Shown one piece after another: positions 7,363 to 16,019 of a stretch of DNA of 38,095 nucleotides (within the stretch, counting starts at the first letter, position 1; every line of letters starts with the position of its first letter). A program made the position numbers and the translations under genes. The notes beneath the pieces were generated by a model. It did not search any database. It was given only the letters and a program-made list of their open reading frames with translations, and was not told where the DNA came from. The DNA is from Sporosarcina koreensis (lineage in GTDB: Bacteria > Bacillota > Bacilli > Bacillales_A > Planococcaceae), in contig NZ_LQYA01000019.1 of the NCBI RefSeq assembly GCF_001531445.1, positions 1-38,095 on the forward strand, written 5' to 3'.

Positions 7363-7398
7363 TTCGACACCGCACGTATAAAACCGTATACTTATACT
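7363..7398 (+). promoter_or_regulatory. Candidate promoter of the AI-2E family gene
   Basis: TTCGAC (7363-7368) is separated by 18 bp from TATACT (7387-7392); a second TATACT follows at 7393-7398. The downstream gene starts at 7431. Confidence 0.4.
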
Positions 7399-7430
7399 AT
7401 CAGTAACTGAACGGTAAAGGACGTGGGATA

Positions 7431-8507
7431 TTGACAAAGAAATTATGGTTCCAAGTGGGCGTTGGAATCCTGTTATCCATTTTAATCATTAAGTATTTCA
7501 TGGAAATCAGCTTTATATTTGCGCCGGTCGTCATCATTATAAAAGCGATCATTTTACCGCTGTTGCTCGGTGGGGTGCTTTATTACATGACCGAGCCGAT
7601 CCAGCGTTTTCTTGAAAACCGGAAAGTCCCGCGTTGGGGAAGTATTTTAATCATTTTGGCGGGTCTTGCCGTCGTCCTATGGATTTTCATCTCCATCATC
7701 GGACCACCGGTGACGAATCAGGTGAATAAACTCGTTGATAATGCACCGACATTGGCGAAAGAATTTGAGAAAATGAAAGATATCTTGCCTCAAAAAGAGG
7801 ACTTGCCGGAGAGTCTACAAAAATCATTCGACAATGCTGCGGATTCACTCCAGGCAATTGCAGTGAATTTCGGAAAATGGGTCGTCCAATTTCTACAATC
7901 CTTCTTCCAGGCAATATTTCTGCTCGTATTGGTGCCATTCTTCTTCATCTTCATGCTGAAGGATCATGAAAAATTCGCGCCGATCATCTATAACCTGTTC
8001 AGCGGCGAACGCCGTGACTGGGTGAAGAAAACACTGGGCGACATCGACAATGTGCTGCGTTCTTATATCCAAGGGCAATTCCTTATCAGTGCCATCCTGG
8101 CAACGCTCATCTTCATCGGATATAAGTTCTTAGGACTGGAATACGCATTGCTTCTTGCCATCTTCGCGTTATTCATGAATCTTGTCCCGTTCATCGGACC
8201 ATGGATTGCCGTTACTCCGGCATTGATTATCGCCTTTATACAAGAGCCTAAACTAGTCATCGGCGTCGCAATCGTCACGCTCATCGCCCAGCAGATCGAC
8301 AGCAACCTCATCACGCCGAACGTCATGGGCAAATCACTCGACATCCACCCGCTCACTGTCATCACCATCATCCTTGCAGCGGGTAATATCGCCGGCTTCG
8401 TTGGCATCATCGTCGGCGTTCCTGTGTACGCAGTCGGAAAAGTGGTCGTGCGGAATATTTATCAACAGCGCAGAAATATCAAACAAGCCGCTACGAAGAA
8501 TGTGTAG
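7431..8507 (+). CDS. AI-2E family (PerM/TqsA-like) membrane transporter
   Basis: The 358-residue protein has the AI-2E family layout: N-terminal hydrophobic hairpins (about 8-32, 36-52, 68-90) and a soluble amphipathic insert (about 93-145). A block of C-terminal helices contains IQGQFLISAILATLIFIGY, ALFMNLVPFIGPWIA and QQIDSNLITPNVMGKSLDIHPLTVI. The last of these is a strong family signature. Members export autoinducer-2, act as Na+/H+ antiporters, or are of unknown role, so the substrate is open. The start is TTG 7431, preceded by AAAGGACGTGGGA. It appears monocistronic, with its own terminator. Confidence 0.85.
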   Translation: MTKKLWFQVGVGILLSILIIKYFMEISFIFAPVVIIIKAIILPLLLGGVLYYMTEPIQRFLENRKVPRWGSILIILAGLAVVLWIFISIIGPPVTNQVNKLVDNAPTLAKEFEKMKDILPQKEDLPESLQKSFDNAADSLQAIAVNFGKWVVQFLQSFFQAIFLLVLVPFFFIFMLKDHEKFAPIIYNLFSGERRDWVKKTLGDIDNVLRSYIQGQFLISAILATLIFIGYKFLGLEYALLLAIFALFMNLVPFIGPWIAVTPALIIAFIQEPKLVIGVAIVTLIAQQIDSNLITPNVMGKSLDIHPLTVITIILAAGNIAGFVGIIVGVPVYAVGKVVVRNIYQQRRNIKQAATKNV

Positions 8508-8523
8508 GGCTACTATAATTTGT

Positions 8524-8570
8524 AAAGCAGATGAAGGAATGCGATGCATTTTCTTTCATCTGCTTTTTTT
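8524..8570 (+). terminator. Intrinsic terminator
   Basis: AAAGCAGATGAA(G) pairs with CTTTCATCTGCTTT, followed by T8. It closes the AI-2E family gene. Confidence 0.9.
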
Positions 8571-8672
8571 TGTGGTACTGTATCGGGCGGTCACTGACTT
8601 TATCTCTATTAAAAAGCTCACCTCCGGAACTCTGAATAGTCGTTCATTTAATAATCCGTTATTCCATTTCTC

Positions 8673-8701
8673 TGAGCATTTAAAATTTAGAATGCTATAA
8701 T
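8673..8701 (+). promoter_or_regulatory. Extended -10 promoter of the MFS gene
   Basis: TGCTATAAT (8693-8701) gives a consensus -10 with a TGn extension. The -35 position 17 bp upstream (TGAGCA) is poor, as is common for extended -10 promoters. Confidence 0.55.
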
Positions 8702-8717
8702 AAGAGCAAATAGGCTG

Positions 8718-9929
8718 ATGACTGGATGTGGCGTGATGCAACATGGCGGCTATACGTTGAAAAATATGCAATTTTGGAGAATTGTGCTCGGCTTAGGATT
8801 CGCTTCTGTTTTCATCTTTGCATCAATGTACGCGATGCAGCCGCTCTTGCCTTTATTCACTACAGAATTCGACATTTCGGTGTCGTATGCAAGTATGGCA
8901 ATGTCGATGACAACGATTGGGCTTATTGTCGGGCTCATCGTACTCGGTTTCTTTTCGGATCGGAACGGGCGGAAAATATACATATTCCTTTCCTTGATTG
9001 GATCTGTCATTCCGTTTCTCATTATCGCAAACGCAGAATCGTTCCTTTTGATTGTTATTCTGCGTTTCGTGCAAGGCTTTGCGCTTGCCGGCGTACCTGC
9101 TGCCGCGCTCGCTTATATTAGCGAGGAAGTACATAAGAATTTTACGAACATCGCAACGGCGCTCTACATATCTTTTAACAGTTTAGGAGGCATGATCGGT
9201 CGTTTTATGACGGGATTCATTGCCGAACAGGCATCGTGGCAAATGTCCTTATATATCCTTTCTATTTTCGGAACAATGTTATTCGTACTCCTGCTATTGG
9301 TATTACCGAAATCAAGGAATTTTGTGCCGACTGACACGACCTTCGCAAAGGACATCGAAGGTATTGTATTTCATTTGAAAAATCCATCATTGCTTATCGT
9401 ATTCGGATTAGGCATCGTCCTACAATTATCTTTCACTGGAGTGTGGACGTATTTACCGTTCCATCTGATCGATTCACCGTACTCATTATCTCTTGAAACG
9501 ATTTCATACTTATATTTGGCGTATGGGTTCGGGGTCGTAGGGGCTCCTCTCGCAGGTTGGCTTTCAGGGAGATTCGGTCTTCGCAATGTGAGGTTTGTAG
9601 GGGTCGCATTACTCACCTTAGGTATTGGCCTGACTGCATTTTCTTCTCTTTTCGTCATTGTAATCGGTTTATGTATAGTCTGTTTAGGGTTCTTCACTGC
9701 TCATTCCTTGACGGCAGCATCTGTCAGCAAGGAAGCGACGCATCATAAGGGCAGCGCAGCAAGCCTGTACTTAGTTTCCTATTACATCGGCGTGGCGATG
9801 GGCAGTACATTGCTTAGCCCACTGTACGAGTCGTTAGGGTGGGGCGGGCTCATTGCATTTACGGCAGTGTTGCCGATTGTATATGTAGGATTGATTCGAT
9901 ATAGGCGTGCGAAAAAGTTATACGAATAA
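8718..9929 (+). CDS. MFS transporter (YnfM-like)
   Basis: The protein (up to 403 residues) has twelve hydrophobic segments. It carries the MFS motif A in the loop between helices 2 and 3 (GFFSDRNGRK) and again in the second half (GWLSGRFGLR). MYAMQPLLPLFTTEFDISVSYASMAMS near the start resembles the YnfM/inner-membrane arabinose-exporter-like group. The substrate is unknown. The start is uncertain: ATG 8718 and ATG 8736 lack a good RBS, while TTG 8757 has GGCGG about eight bases upstream and begins just before the first helix, so the true protein may be about 390 residues. It is monocistronic between two terminators. Confidence 0.85.
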   Translation: MTGCGVMQHGGYTLKNMQFWRIVLGLGFASVFIFASMYAMQPLLPLFTTEFDISVSYASMAMSMTTIGLIVGLIVLGFFSDRNGRKIYIFLSLIGSVIPFLIIANAESFLLIVILRFVQGFALAGVPAAALAYISEEVHKNFTNIATALYISFNSLGGMIGRFMTGFIAEQASWQMSLYILSIFGTMLFVLLLLVLPKSRNFVPTDTTFAKDIEGIVFHLKNPSLLIVFGLGIVLQLSFTGVWTYLPFHLIDSPYSLSLETISYLYLAYGFGVVGAPLAGWLSGRFGLRNVRFVGVALLTLGIGLTAFSSLFVIVIGLCIVCLGFFTAHSLTAASVSKEATHHKGSAASLYLVSYYIGVAMGSTLLSPLYESLGWGGLIAFTAVLPIVYVGLIRYRRAKKLYE

Positions 9930-9966
9930 AAACAGGGTAGCCGGAGAAATGCGGGTACCCTGTTTT
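9928..9966. terminator. Terminator shared by convergent transporters
   Basis: AAAACAGGGTAgCCG pairs with CGGgTACCCTGTTTT around an 8-base loop. A- and T-runs on both sides suggest it works for both the MFS gene and the convergent DASS gene. Confidence 0.85.
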
Positions 9967-9969
9967 CGC

Positions 9970-11616
9970 TTATTTGAATGTTTCTGGAATCGTTGTCAGA
10001 TCGATTCCCCAAAGTAATGGCAGCAAGAAATAAATGGATACTGTCACTAAAACGATTCCGATGATATTGAGTGCAAACCCGGCTTTCGCCATGTCAGGGA
10101 TCCGTAAATAGCCGGAACCGAAGACAACGGCGTTCGGCGGTGTAGCGACCGGCAGCATGAATGCACAAGAAGCGGCCACACCTGCAGCAATCATCAACGC
10201 GTATGGGTGGAACCCTAATGCGACAGCCAGGGAAGCCATGATCGGATACATCATAGAAGCGGTTGCAGTGTTGGATGTAATTTCCGTCAGGAAGATGACG
10301 AGTGCCGTGACGATAATAATGACGACGAGAATATGCACGCCGTTCAATCCTGATAATTGTGACCCAATCCAAACGGACAGTTCTGAGCTGACAAATCCGG
10401 CAGCAATTGCAAGACCGCCTCCGAATAGTAAAAGAATACCCCAAGGCAATTTGACAGCCGTATTCCAATCCAATAAGTGGTCACCTTTTTTATTGACGGA
10501 CGGGATGATAAATAAAATAATTGCAAATACCATCGCGATGACGCCGTCACTTAGTCCATCAATGAACTTGGAAAGTAGGAAAGTCCGAGTGATCCAAGAA
10601 AATGCGGCCAATATGAAGATGACCAAAACAATTTTTTCTTCCGTAGAAGCTCTGCCCAATTTCTTCTTCTCACTATCGATAATGCCGCGTCCGCCAGGCA
10701 ACGTTTTGATTTTTGACGGATAAGCGAATTTCACAAGGTAGAACCAAGCGATGAATATAAAACTCCAAGCGAGCGGTACACCGAACAACATCCATTTTGC
10801 AAAGGATAGTTCGATGCCATACATTTTATCGATTGCACCTGCAAGCAATGTATTCGGGGGTGTCCCAATCAATGTCGCGATTCCGCCCAATGAAGCCGAA
10901 TAAGCAATCCCCAACATGAGCGCCTTACCGAACCCGAAATTCTCTTTTGACGTATCAATGGAAGGGTTATCCTTTAGCGCATCCGAGATTTGATATATGA
11001 TGGCAAGACCAATCGGAACCATCATCATTGCCGTCGCCGTATTGGATATCCACATCGACAAGAATCCGGTAGCGATCATGAAACCTAAAACGATGCGGTC
11101 CATATTTGTTCCAATGGCAGAAATGATCGTCAAAGCGATCCGGCGATGCAAATTCCATTTTTCCATGGCGAGGGCAATCATGAATCCTCCCATGAATAAA
11201 AAGATTGTTTCATCCCCATAAGCCGAAGCGGTCGATTTCACTTCCATGCCGCCCGACAAAGGGAACAGAACGAGCGGTAATAACGAAGTGACTGGAATCG
11301 GAATCGCTTCCGTAATCCACCACGTTGCAATCCACATCGTACTTGCCAAAATGGCGACGCCTTCGGGTGAAAGTCCTTCAGGCTTGAAAAAGAATAAAGT
11401 AAGAAAGAATAATAGCGGTCCTAACACCAATCCGATCAATTGTGCAGGTGAATAACTACGTGGATCCCGTCCACCGCCTGCATTTTCAACTCCGACTTTC
11501 TGTCCGCCCCCGCCGCCTGACGCCATTTCAGCTGTGTTTGGGCTGAAAAAGAATCGAAACAGGTCTTTCACTTGATCGTGCATGTCCCATAAACGGTTCC
11601 ATGTCGATGAAAACAT
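9970..11616 (-). CDS. DASS/SLC13-family sodium:dicarboxylate (or sulfate) symporter
   Basis: The 548-residue membrane protein has both hallmark SNT motifs of the divalent anion:Na+ symporter family: SMWISNTATAMMMVPI and TEITSNTATASMMYPI. These form the two Na+ and substrate sites, each preceded by a re-entrant hairpin. GTPPNTLLAG and ATPPNAVVFGSGYL are further family motifs. Closest known type is SdcS of Staphylococcus aureus (succinate, fumarate, malate), though sulfate carriers share the fold. A soluble N-terminal extension of about 60 residues contains a Gly-rich stretch (ASGGGGGQKVGVENAGGGRD). The start ATG follows GGGGGAATTC. A sensor kinase/NarL regulator pair lies divergently and may control it. 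Confidence 0.9.
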   Translation of the reverse strand: MFSSTWNRLWDMHDQVKDLFRFFFSPNTAEMASGGGGGQKVGVENAGGGRDPRSYSPAQLIGLVLGPLLFFLTLFFFKPEGLSPEGVAILASTMWIATWWITEAIPIPVTSLLPLVLFPLSGGMEVKSTASAYGDETIFLFMGGFMIALAMEKWNLHRRIALTIISAIGTNMDRIVLGFMIATGFLSMWISNTATAMMMVPIGLAIIYQISDALKDNPSIDTSKENFGFGKALMLGIAYSASLGGIATLIGTPPNTLLAGAIDKMYGIELSFAKWMLFGVPLAWSFIFIAWFYLVKFAYPSKIKTLPGGRGIIDSEKKKLGRASTEEKIVLVIFILAAFSWITRTFLLSKFIDGLSDGVIAMVFAIILFIIPSVNKKGDHLLDWNTAVKLPWGILLLFGGGLAIAAGFVSSELSVWIGSQLSGLNGVHILVVIIIVTALVIFLTEITSNTATASMMYPIMASLAVALGFHPYALMIAAGVAASCAFMLPVATPPNAVVFGSGYLRIPDMAKAGFALNIIGIVLVTVSIYFLLPLLWGIDLTTIPETFK

Positions 11617-11664
11617 TGTTGAATTCCCCCTTTATGTAATTATTTAAATTTTTAATACATTATG

Positions 11665-11694
11665 ATTATACTATTTAGTCACTTGTGGAACAAG
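11665..11694 (-). promoter_or_regulatory. Promoter of the DASS transporter with dyad over the -35
   Basis: On the minus strand TTGTTC (11693-11688) is 17 bp from a perfect TATAAT (11670-11665). The -35 sits within the dyad CTTGTtccACAAG (11694-11682). Such a site could bind a regulator, possibly the divergently encoded NarL-type protein (inference). Confidence 0.6.
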
Positions 11695-11834
11695 ACGATA
11701 AAAGGTAACAGTCAATTCTCGACGACCCGAAATTTTACCTACCTTTCTACAATGCATATTCAGTCAAAAGTATGGGGCGACTTGATTCATTGAGTGATAT
11801 CATATGAACTATATAAGAGGGTGGAGGTGCTGCT

Positions 11835-12950
11835 ATGCATCCAACAGAATTTTCGAATGTCCGATTGTTAAAGGAAATTGCAGAGTTGATAAATGAAGAA
11901 ACTGAAATAGAGACGATGTTGTCGGGTGCTCTCCAAAGGTTTTTGCAAGGAACAAACTTTGAAACGGGTTGGATATTTTTCATTTCTGACAAGGGTAAGC
12001 AACAGCTAATTGTAAGTGAAAATCTGCCTGAAGCGCTTGCGCAAAATGGATGCAGCCAATTAAAAAACGGCGGCTGTTGGTGTGTATCCAAATATCGTGA
12101 AGGCAAGCTGGAGAAGGCATCTAATATTATTGAGTGCCAACGTATTGAAAATGTGCTTGCTGCAAAAATCGGTGACAATGGAGGGATTACACATCATGCA
12201 ACGGTTCCCCTCCAATCGGGGCAAGAACGGTTTGGGCTAGTGAATGTCGCTTCTCCGAATACGATCATCTATTCAAAGGGAGAGCTTGCGTTGCTTGAAT
12301 CACTGGCTTTCCAATTGGGTTCAGCAATTAAGCGGATACTCTTAACAAAACAAGAGCAGGAGATGGCACTATTACAAGAGCGGAATCGTTTAGCGAAGGA
12401 CTTGCATGATTCAGTCAACCAGCTTTTATTTTCAGTAACATTGACTGCGAGGGGCGGAGCAGAAATGACTGCCCAAGCTGAAATCAAAGAGACATTCAAG
12501 GAAATACAGAACTTATCGCAGGAAGCATTAAACGAAATGAGGGCATTAATATGGCAGCTGCGTCCAAGTGGACTTGAAAGTGGGTTGCTTGACGCAATAA
12601 AAGGATATGGGGAAATGTTAGGTTTATCCGTCCATTCCACCATATCTGGAGTCATTAATGTACCGTCACATGTAGAAGAGGCGTTATTTCGCATTTCACA
12701 GGAAGCGTTGAATAATATCCGAAAGCATGCCGGCGTCAATTTCGCAGAAATATTTTTGACTGTAACACTAAGCGATGTATTGCTCGTTATAAAAGACGAT
12801 GGTCAAGGATTTTTACTCAATGAAGGAACTCGGCTTTCTTCAATGGGTTTACAAAGCATGAAAGAGCGTGCAAAGAATGCAGGAGGTTCGATTGAATGGG
12901 ATAGTGAAATTGGTAGAGGGACAGAAATATTAGTCCGGATACCCTATTGA
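11835..12950 (+). CDS. Soluble GAF-domain sensor histidine kinase (NarX/YhcY type)
   Basis: The 371-residue cytoplasmic protein has a GAF domain (about 20-170), a HisKA_3 dimerisation domain with RLAKDLHDSVNQLLFS (His191 as phosphoacceptor), and an HATPase_c domain with N-box EALNNIRKHA, DDGQGF and MGLQSMKERAKNAGG. The GAF domain contains four cysteines in a characteristic setting (Cys73, Cys81-Trp-Cys83, Cys101 in NIIECQRI). These could hold a metal, an iron-sulfur cluster or a thiol switch. No transmembrane segment is present. GGTGGAGGTG precedes ATG 11835. It is followed after only 12 bp by a LuxR-type response regulator, its probable partner. Confidence 0.88.
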   Translation: MHPTEFSNVRLLKEIAELINEETEIETMLSGALQRFLQGTNFETGWIFFISDKGKQQLIVSENLPEALAQNGCSQLKNGGCWCVSKYREGKLEKASNIIECQRIENVLAAKIGDNGGITHHATVPLQSGQERFGLVNVASPNTIIYSKGELALLESLAFQLGSAIKRILLTKQEQEMALLQERNRLAKDLHDSVNQLLFSVTLTARGGAEMTAQAEIKETFKEIQNLSQEALNEMRALIWQLRPSGLESGLLDAIKGYGEMLGLSVHSTISGVINVPSHVEEALFRISQEALNNIRKHAGVNFAEIFLTVTLSDVLLVIKDDGQGFLLNEGTRLSSMGLQSMKERAKNAGGSIEWDSEIGRGTEILVRIPY

Positions 12951-12962
12951 GAGGTGAGCGGA

Positions 12963-13610
12963 ATGATAAAGGTGTTAATCGCGGATGATCATCACGTCGT
13001 TCGAAGAGGACTCCTTTTTTTCTTGAAAACACAGAAAGACATACAGGTGATTGGCGAAGCGAAAAACGGAAAAGAAGCGATTGAATTAACGTCGGAACTT
13101 CAACCTGATATTGTACTCATGGATTTAATGATGCCTGAAATGGATGGAATTCAAGCAACAAAGCATATAAAAGATAGTTATCCGAAAGTTGAAGTACTCA
13201 TATTAACAAGCTTTTCTGATCGAGATCATGTCATACCAGCGATTGAAGCAGGAGCTGCGGGATATCAATTGAAGGATATTGAGCCAGACGAACTTGTTAC
13301 GTGTATTCGACAAATTATGCGCGGAGAAAATACGATTCATCCCTGTGCAACAACGCATCTTATGAAGATAAGGGCGCAAAAGGAAGTGCTGCCACATATT
13401 GTAAACCCATTGACTCCGCGTGAACAGGATGTGCTGGCAGAGCTGACGAAAGGAAAAAGTAATCGGGAAATTGCATCGGCTTTATTCGTATCAGAAAAAA
13501 CCGTGAAAACGCATATATCCAATATTTTTCCGAAGCTGTTAGTGCAGGATCGAACACAAGCTGTACTTTATGCAGTGAAATATGGTTTAACTGAACCAAG
13601 TGGAGAGTAA
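12963..13610 (+). CDS. NarL/FixJ-family response regulator
   Basis: The 215-residue protein has a receiver domain (1-120) with the acidic pocket DDH (8-10), phosphoacceptor Asp54 in VLMDLMMPEMDG, the switch Thr/Ser region LILTSFSD and a Lys in YQLKDIEPDEL. The C-terminal LuxR HTH is PLTPREQDVLAELTKGKSNREIASALFVSEKTVKTHISNI, split here at its usual hinge. The final helix reads IFPKLLVQDRTQA where most relatives have a Gly before VQDRTQA. ATG 12963 is preferred to GTG 12954 because GAGAGGTGA lies at correct spacing. Gene order and family match B. subtilis YhcY-YhcZ. Targets are unknown. Confidence 0.88.
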   Translation: MIKVLIADDHHVVRRGLLFFLKTQKDIQVIGEAKNGKEAIELTSELQPDIVLMDLMMPEMDGIQATKHIKDSYPKVEVLILTSFSDRDHVIPAIEAGAAGYQLKDIEPDELVTCIRQIMRGENTIHPCATTHLMKIRAQKEVLPHIVNPLTPREQDVLAELTKGKSNREIASALFVSEKTVKTHISNIFPKLLVQDRTQAVLYAVKYGLTEPSGE

Positions 13611-13618
13611 ATAGGAAG

Positions 13619-13661
13619 GAGCTTTCGGTAGGGTATCAATCGAAAGCTCTTTTTCTTTTTG
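13619..13661 (+). terminator. Intrinsic terminator
   Basis: GAGCTTTCG pairs with CGAAAGCTC around a 13-base loop, followed by TTTTTCTTTTT. It closes the two-component operon. Confidence 0.88.
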
Positions 13662-13801
13662 AAGAAACGTGTTAGTTCATTCAAAAGTTGTATACATCTT
13701 TCCTCTTTTTTTCGTAGAAGTTTTCAGTCATCCTTCCGATGCTTCTTATGCCCTTTCTCCCTAAACTAAATGTAACAACAAAAAAGAAAGCGGGAGATTA
13801 C

Positions 13802-14530
13802 ATGAATGAAAAACCGGTTGTTATGATCACAGGAGCGTCTAAAGGCCTCGGCAGAGCATTGACATTGGCATTTGCAAAACAAGAAGCACGACTTGCTATT
13901 TGTGCAAGAGGAGAAGAGCTGCTGCACAAGGTGGAGTTGGAAGCACGGGACCTTGGGGCGGAAGTGGTCGCGGTCAATGCTGATATTTCTAATACGAAAG
14001 ATGTCGAACGTTTCGTATCGATTGCAGAGGAAGCGTATGGAAGGGTTGATGTATTAATTAATAATGCTTCTGTATTTGGGCCAGGACCTACACTGTTAGT
14101 GGATTATCCTGACCACAACTTTGAGGAAGTGCTTCGGGTGAATACGATGAATCCATTCCTAGTGACAAAACGAGTTCTACCGGGCATGTTAACTAGAAAT
14201 AAAGGAAGAATCCTTACTATAACGTCAGAAGCGGGAAAAACAGGATTTGCGGAGTGGGGGGCTTACGGTATTTCCAAGTTCGCAGTAGAGGGATTAACGC
14301 AAACATGGGCTGATGAGCTGAGTGAGACAGGGATTAGTGTCTGTATGGTTGACCCGGGGGAAATGGATACGGAGATGCATAGGATAGCCGTTCCGGATTG
14401 TGATTATGAATTAGGGGACCCGAATGATGTGGCGAACGTATTTGTATCCATTGCGCTGAATGAATCCATGGAAGTGAATGGAATGAGATTCGAGGCACAA
14501 TCCTTGTTAAATGAAAAGAGGGACATTTGA
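13802..14530 (+). CDS. Short-chain dehydrogenase/reductase (SDR)
   Basis: The 242-residue classical SDR has TGASKGLG (10-17) for NAD(P) binding, NNAS (87-90), Ser142 and the catalytic pair Tyr155-x-x-x-Lys159 (YGISK). VDPGEMDTEM follows, the PG motif. An upstream ATG at 13739 would add 21 unrelated residues; ATG 13802 has GCGGGAGA before it and starts at the domain edge. The stop overlaps the start of the QueA-like gene (TGATG), giving a tightly coupled operon with QueA-like and VOC genes. The substrate is unknown; the association with a QueA paralogue is unusual. Confidence 0.88.
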   Translation: MNEKPVVMITGASKGLGRALTLAFAKQEARLAICARGEELLHKVELEARDLGAEVVAVNADISNTKDVERFVSIAEEAYGRVDVLINNASVFGPGPTLLVDYPDHNFEEVLRVNTMNPFLVTKRVLPGMLTRNKGRILTITSEAGKTGFAEWGAYGISKFAVEGLTQTWADELSETGISVCMVDPGEMDTEMHRIAVPDCDYELGDPNDVANVFVSIALNESMEVNGMRFEAQSLLNEKRDI

Positions 14531-15564
14531 TGATGACAGAAACCCGTCCTTTCCAAGTGCCTGCATATTTAAATGCGAGTACTCCTGCTGAATATAGAGG
14601 AATTAGGCGGGACGATGTACGTTTAATGACGCTCGACAGAATTACAGGGGAGAGCTTTCATCGCCATTTTCATCAACTGGATTCCATTTTACGCGAAGGT
14701 GACTTGCTGGTGCTAAATAATAGTCGTACCCTTCCGGCTGTGTTGCAAGGAAGAAATGGAGAGCAATCGATAGAAATTCGGTTATCTCGTAAAGTAACTG
14801 ACCAAGAATGGGAAGCGCTTATTGTAGGAGATGTATGTACAATAGGGGAAAAGATATACTTACCCGGCGAATTAACAGCAACTATTATTGGAAAAGGCAA
14901 TGAGTCTCCTTTAGTTATTCTTTCTTTTTCAAAGGGCGGGTTGGAATTATACGATGCCTTTTATCGATACGGAGAGCCGCTGTATTATGAATATATTAAA
15001 ACGCCGTGGCCGTTAGAGATGTATCAGACTGTATATGCTTCCGTCCCGGGTTCCGTGGAGATGCCTTCGGCGGGGAGAGCTATATCCTACAGGCTGCTAC
15101 ATAAATTAAAGCAAAAGGGAGTCGAAATTGCTTATCTGCAGCTGCACGCCGGATTAAGTTATTATGGGAATGATCGCTGGCCGAATCCAGCTAACCATGT
15201 TGAAGCATTTTGCATCCCAGCAGAAACCGCGGAATTAGTAAACAAAACGAAAAGAAAAAACGGACGTGTCATTGCAGTTGGAACGACGGTGGTTCGGGCA
15301 CTTGAAACAGCGGCCAATAACGATGGAATTGTGGAAGCACAAGAAGGAGCAACACGTCTCTATATTCAAAGAGGATACCCCTTAAGAGCCGTAGATGGGC
15401 TATTAACAGGTTTTCATGAGCCAGAAGCAAGCCATCTGGATTTGCTTAGTGCGTTTATTGATGAAAAAATTCTTATGAAAGCTTATGAGGAAGTATTATC
15501 AGCTGGTTATCTTTGGCATGAGTTTGGTGATATGAATCTGATCCTGCCAATAGGAGAGAAATGA
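14530..15564 (+). CDS. Divergent QueA-like S-adenosylmethionine ribosyltransferase-isomerase paralogue
   Basis: The 344-residue protein aligns along its length with QueA, which moves the ribosyl part of SAM to 7-aminomethyl-7-deazaguanine in tRNA to make epoxyqueuosine. Conserved: LVLNNSRTLPAVLQG, YQTVYASVPGS, VGTTVVRALET, GLLTGFHEPEASHL, FGDMNLILP. Changed: canonical GSAAAPTAGLHFT is GSVEMPSAGRAISYR, HVGLGTFRPV is HAGLSYYGNDRWP, and the N-terminal DFDLPERLIAQ-type opening is replaced by FQVPAYLNASTPAEYRG. It is not near ruvB or tgt, where queA normally sits, but is overlapped at both ends by an SDR and a VOC gene. Function in tRNA modification is therefore uncertain; a related transfer onto another substrate is possible. 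GAGGGACA precedes ATG 14530. Confidence 0.8.
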   Translation: MMTETRPFQVPAYLNASTPAEYRGIRRDDVRLMTLDRITGESFHRHFHQLDSILREGDLLVLNNSRTLPAVLQGRNGEQSIEIRLSRKVTDQEWEALIVGDVCTIGEKIYLPGELTATIIGKGNESPLVILSFSKGGLELYDAFYRYGEPLYYEYIKTPWPLEMYQTVYASVPGSVEMPSAGRAISYRLLHKLKQKGVEIAYLQLHAGLSYYGNDRWPNPANHVEAFCIPAETAELVNKTKRKNGRVIAVGTTVVRALETAANNDGIVEAQEGATRLYIQRGYPLRAVDGLLTGFHEPEASHLDLLSAFIDEKILMKAYEEVLSAGYLWHEFGDMNLILPIGEK

Positions 15565-15914
15565 TGAAGTGGCATCACGGCGGGATTGAAGTTGGCAGTG
15601 TAGAAAACTCCATTCAATTTTATGAAAGTATGTTTGACTTAAAGATTGAGCAATGTCTTACGTTAAACGGAGAGAAAATTACCTTTCTGAAAAACGAGGA
15701 TATAAGAATAGAATTAATTGAAGCAGAGGACATCTCGGCCATATCTAATTCAGTCCATATAGCGTGGCAAGTCGATGATATAGAGGGGTGGATGGCCAAG
15801 CTGAGAGGAAAGGGTTTACTTCCTTCAGAAGGCCCTTACAAGCTGAAAAATGGGTGGATAGCTGTTTTTTACGAGGGGCTTGATGGTGAGGTGATTGAAT
15901 TGGTTCAAGGTTAA
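15561..15914 (+). CDS. Small VOC (glyoxalase/bleomycin-resistance) family protein
   Basis: The 117-residue single-module VOC protein shows WHHGGIEVGSVENSIQFYESMFDL, IRIELIEAE, SVHIAWQVDDIEGWMAKL and VFYEGLDGEVIELVQ. His6, His72 and the terminal Glu are in ligand positions, so a homodimeric metal site is likely. It starts with ATGATG overlapping the QueA-like stop by 4 bp, with AGGAGAG upstream. It is the last gene of the SDR/QueA-like/VOC operon; no clear U-tailed terminator follows. Substrate unknown. Confidence 0.78.
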   Translation: MMKWHHGGIEVGSVENSIQFYESMFDLKIEQCLTLNGEKITFLKNEDIRIELIEAEDISAISNSVHIAWQVDDIEGWMAKLRGKGLLPSEGPYKLKNGWIAVFYEGLDGEVIELVQG

Positions 15915-16019
15915 ATGAACATTTTTAAGCAATCTAAAACAAATAGGTTATCAGTATGAGAAAAGGGTTTTTACGATTGCTGTAGAATACAACAGTATCA
16001 CTTGCCTGGAGATGATTGT

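Noticed and set aside
8374..8700. 108-codon + frame across the end of the AI-2E gene and intergenic region
   Set aside because: It crosses a strong terminator, overlaps a real gene in another frame and has no RBS.
10157..10723. 188-codon frame on the + strand
   Set aside because: It is antisense to the DASS transporter, lacks an RBS and has biased composition typical of a shadow frame.
11790..11817. TTGAGT-16 bp-TATAAG promoter for the sensor kinase
   Set aside because: The implied transcription start would fall inside the ribosome binding site, so it is unlikely to be the working promoter.
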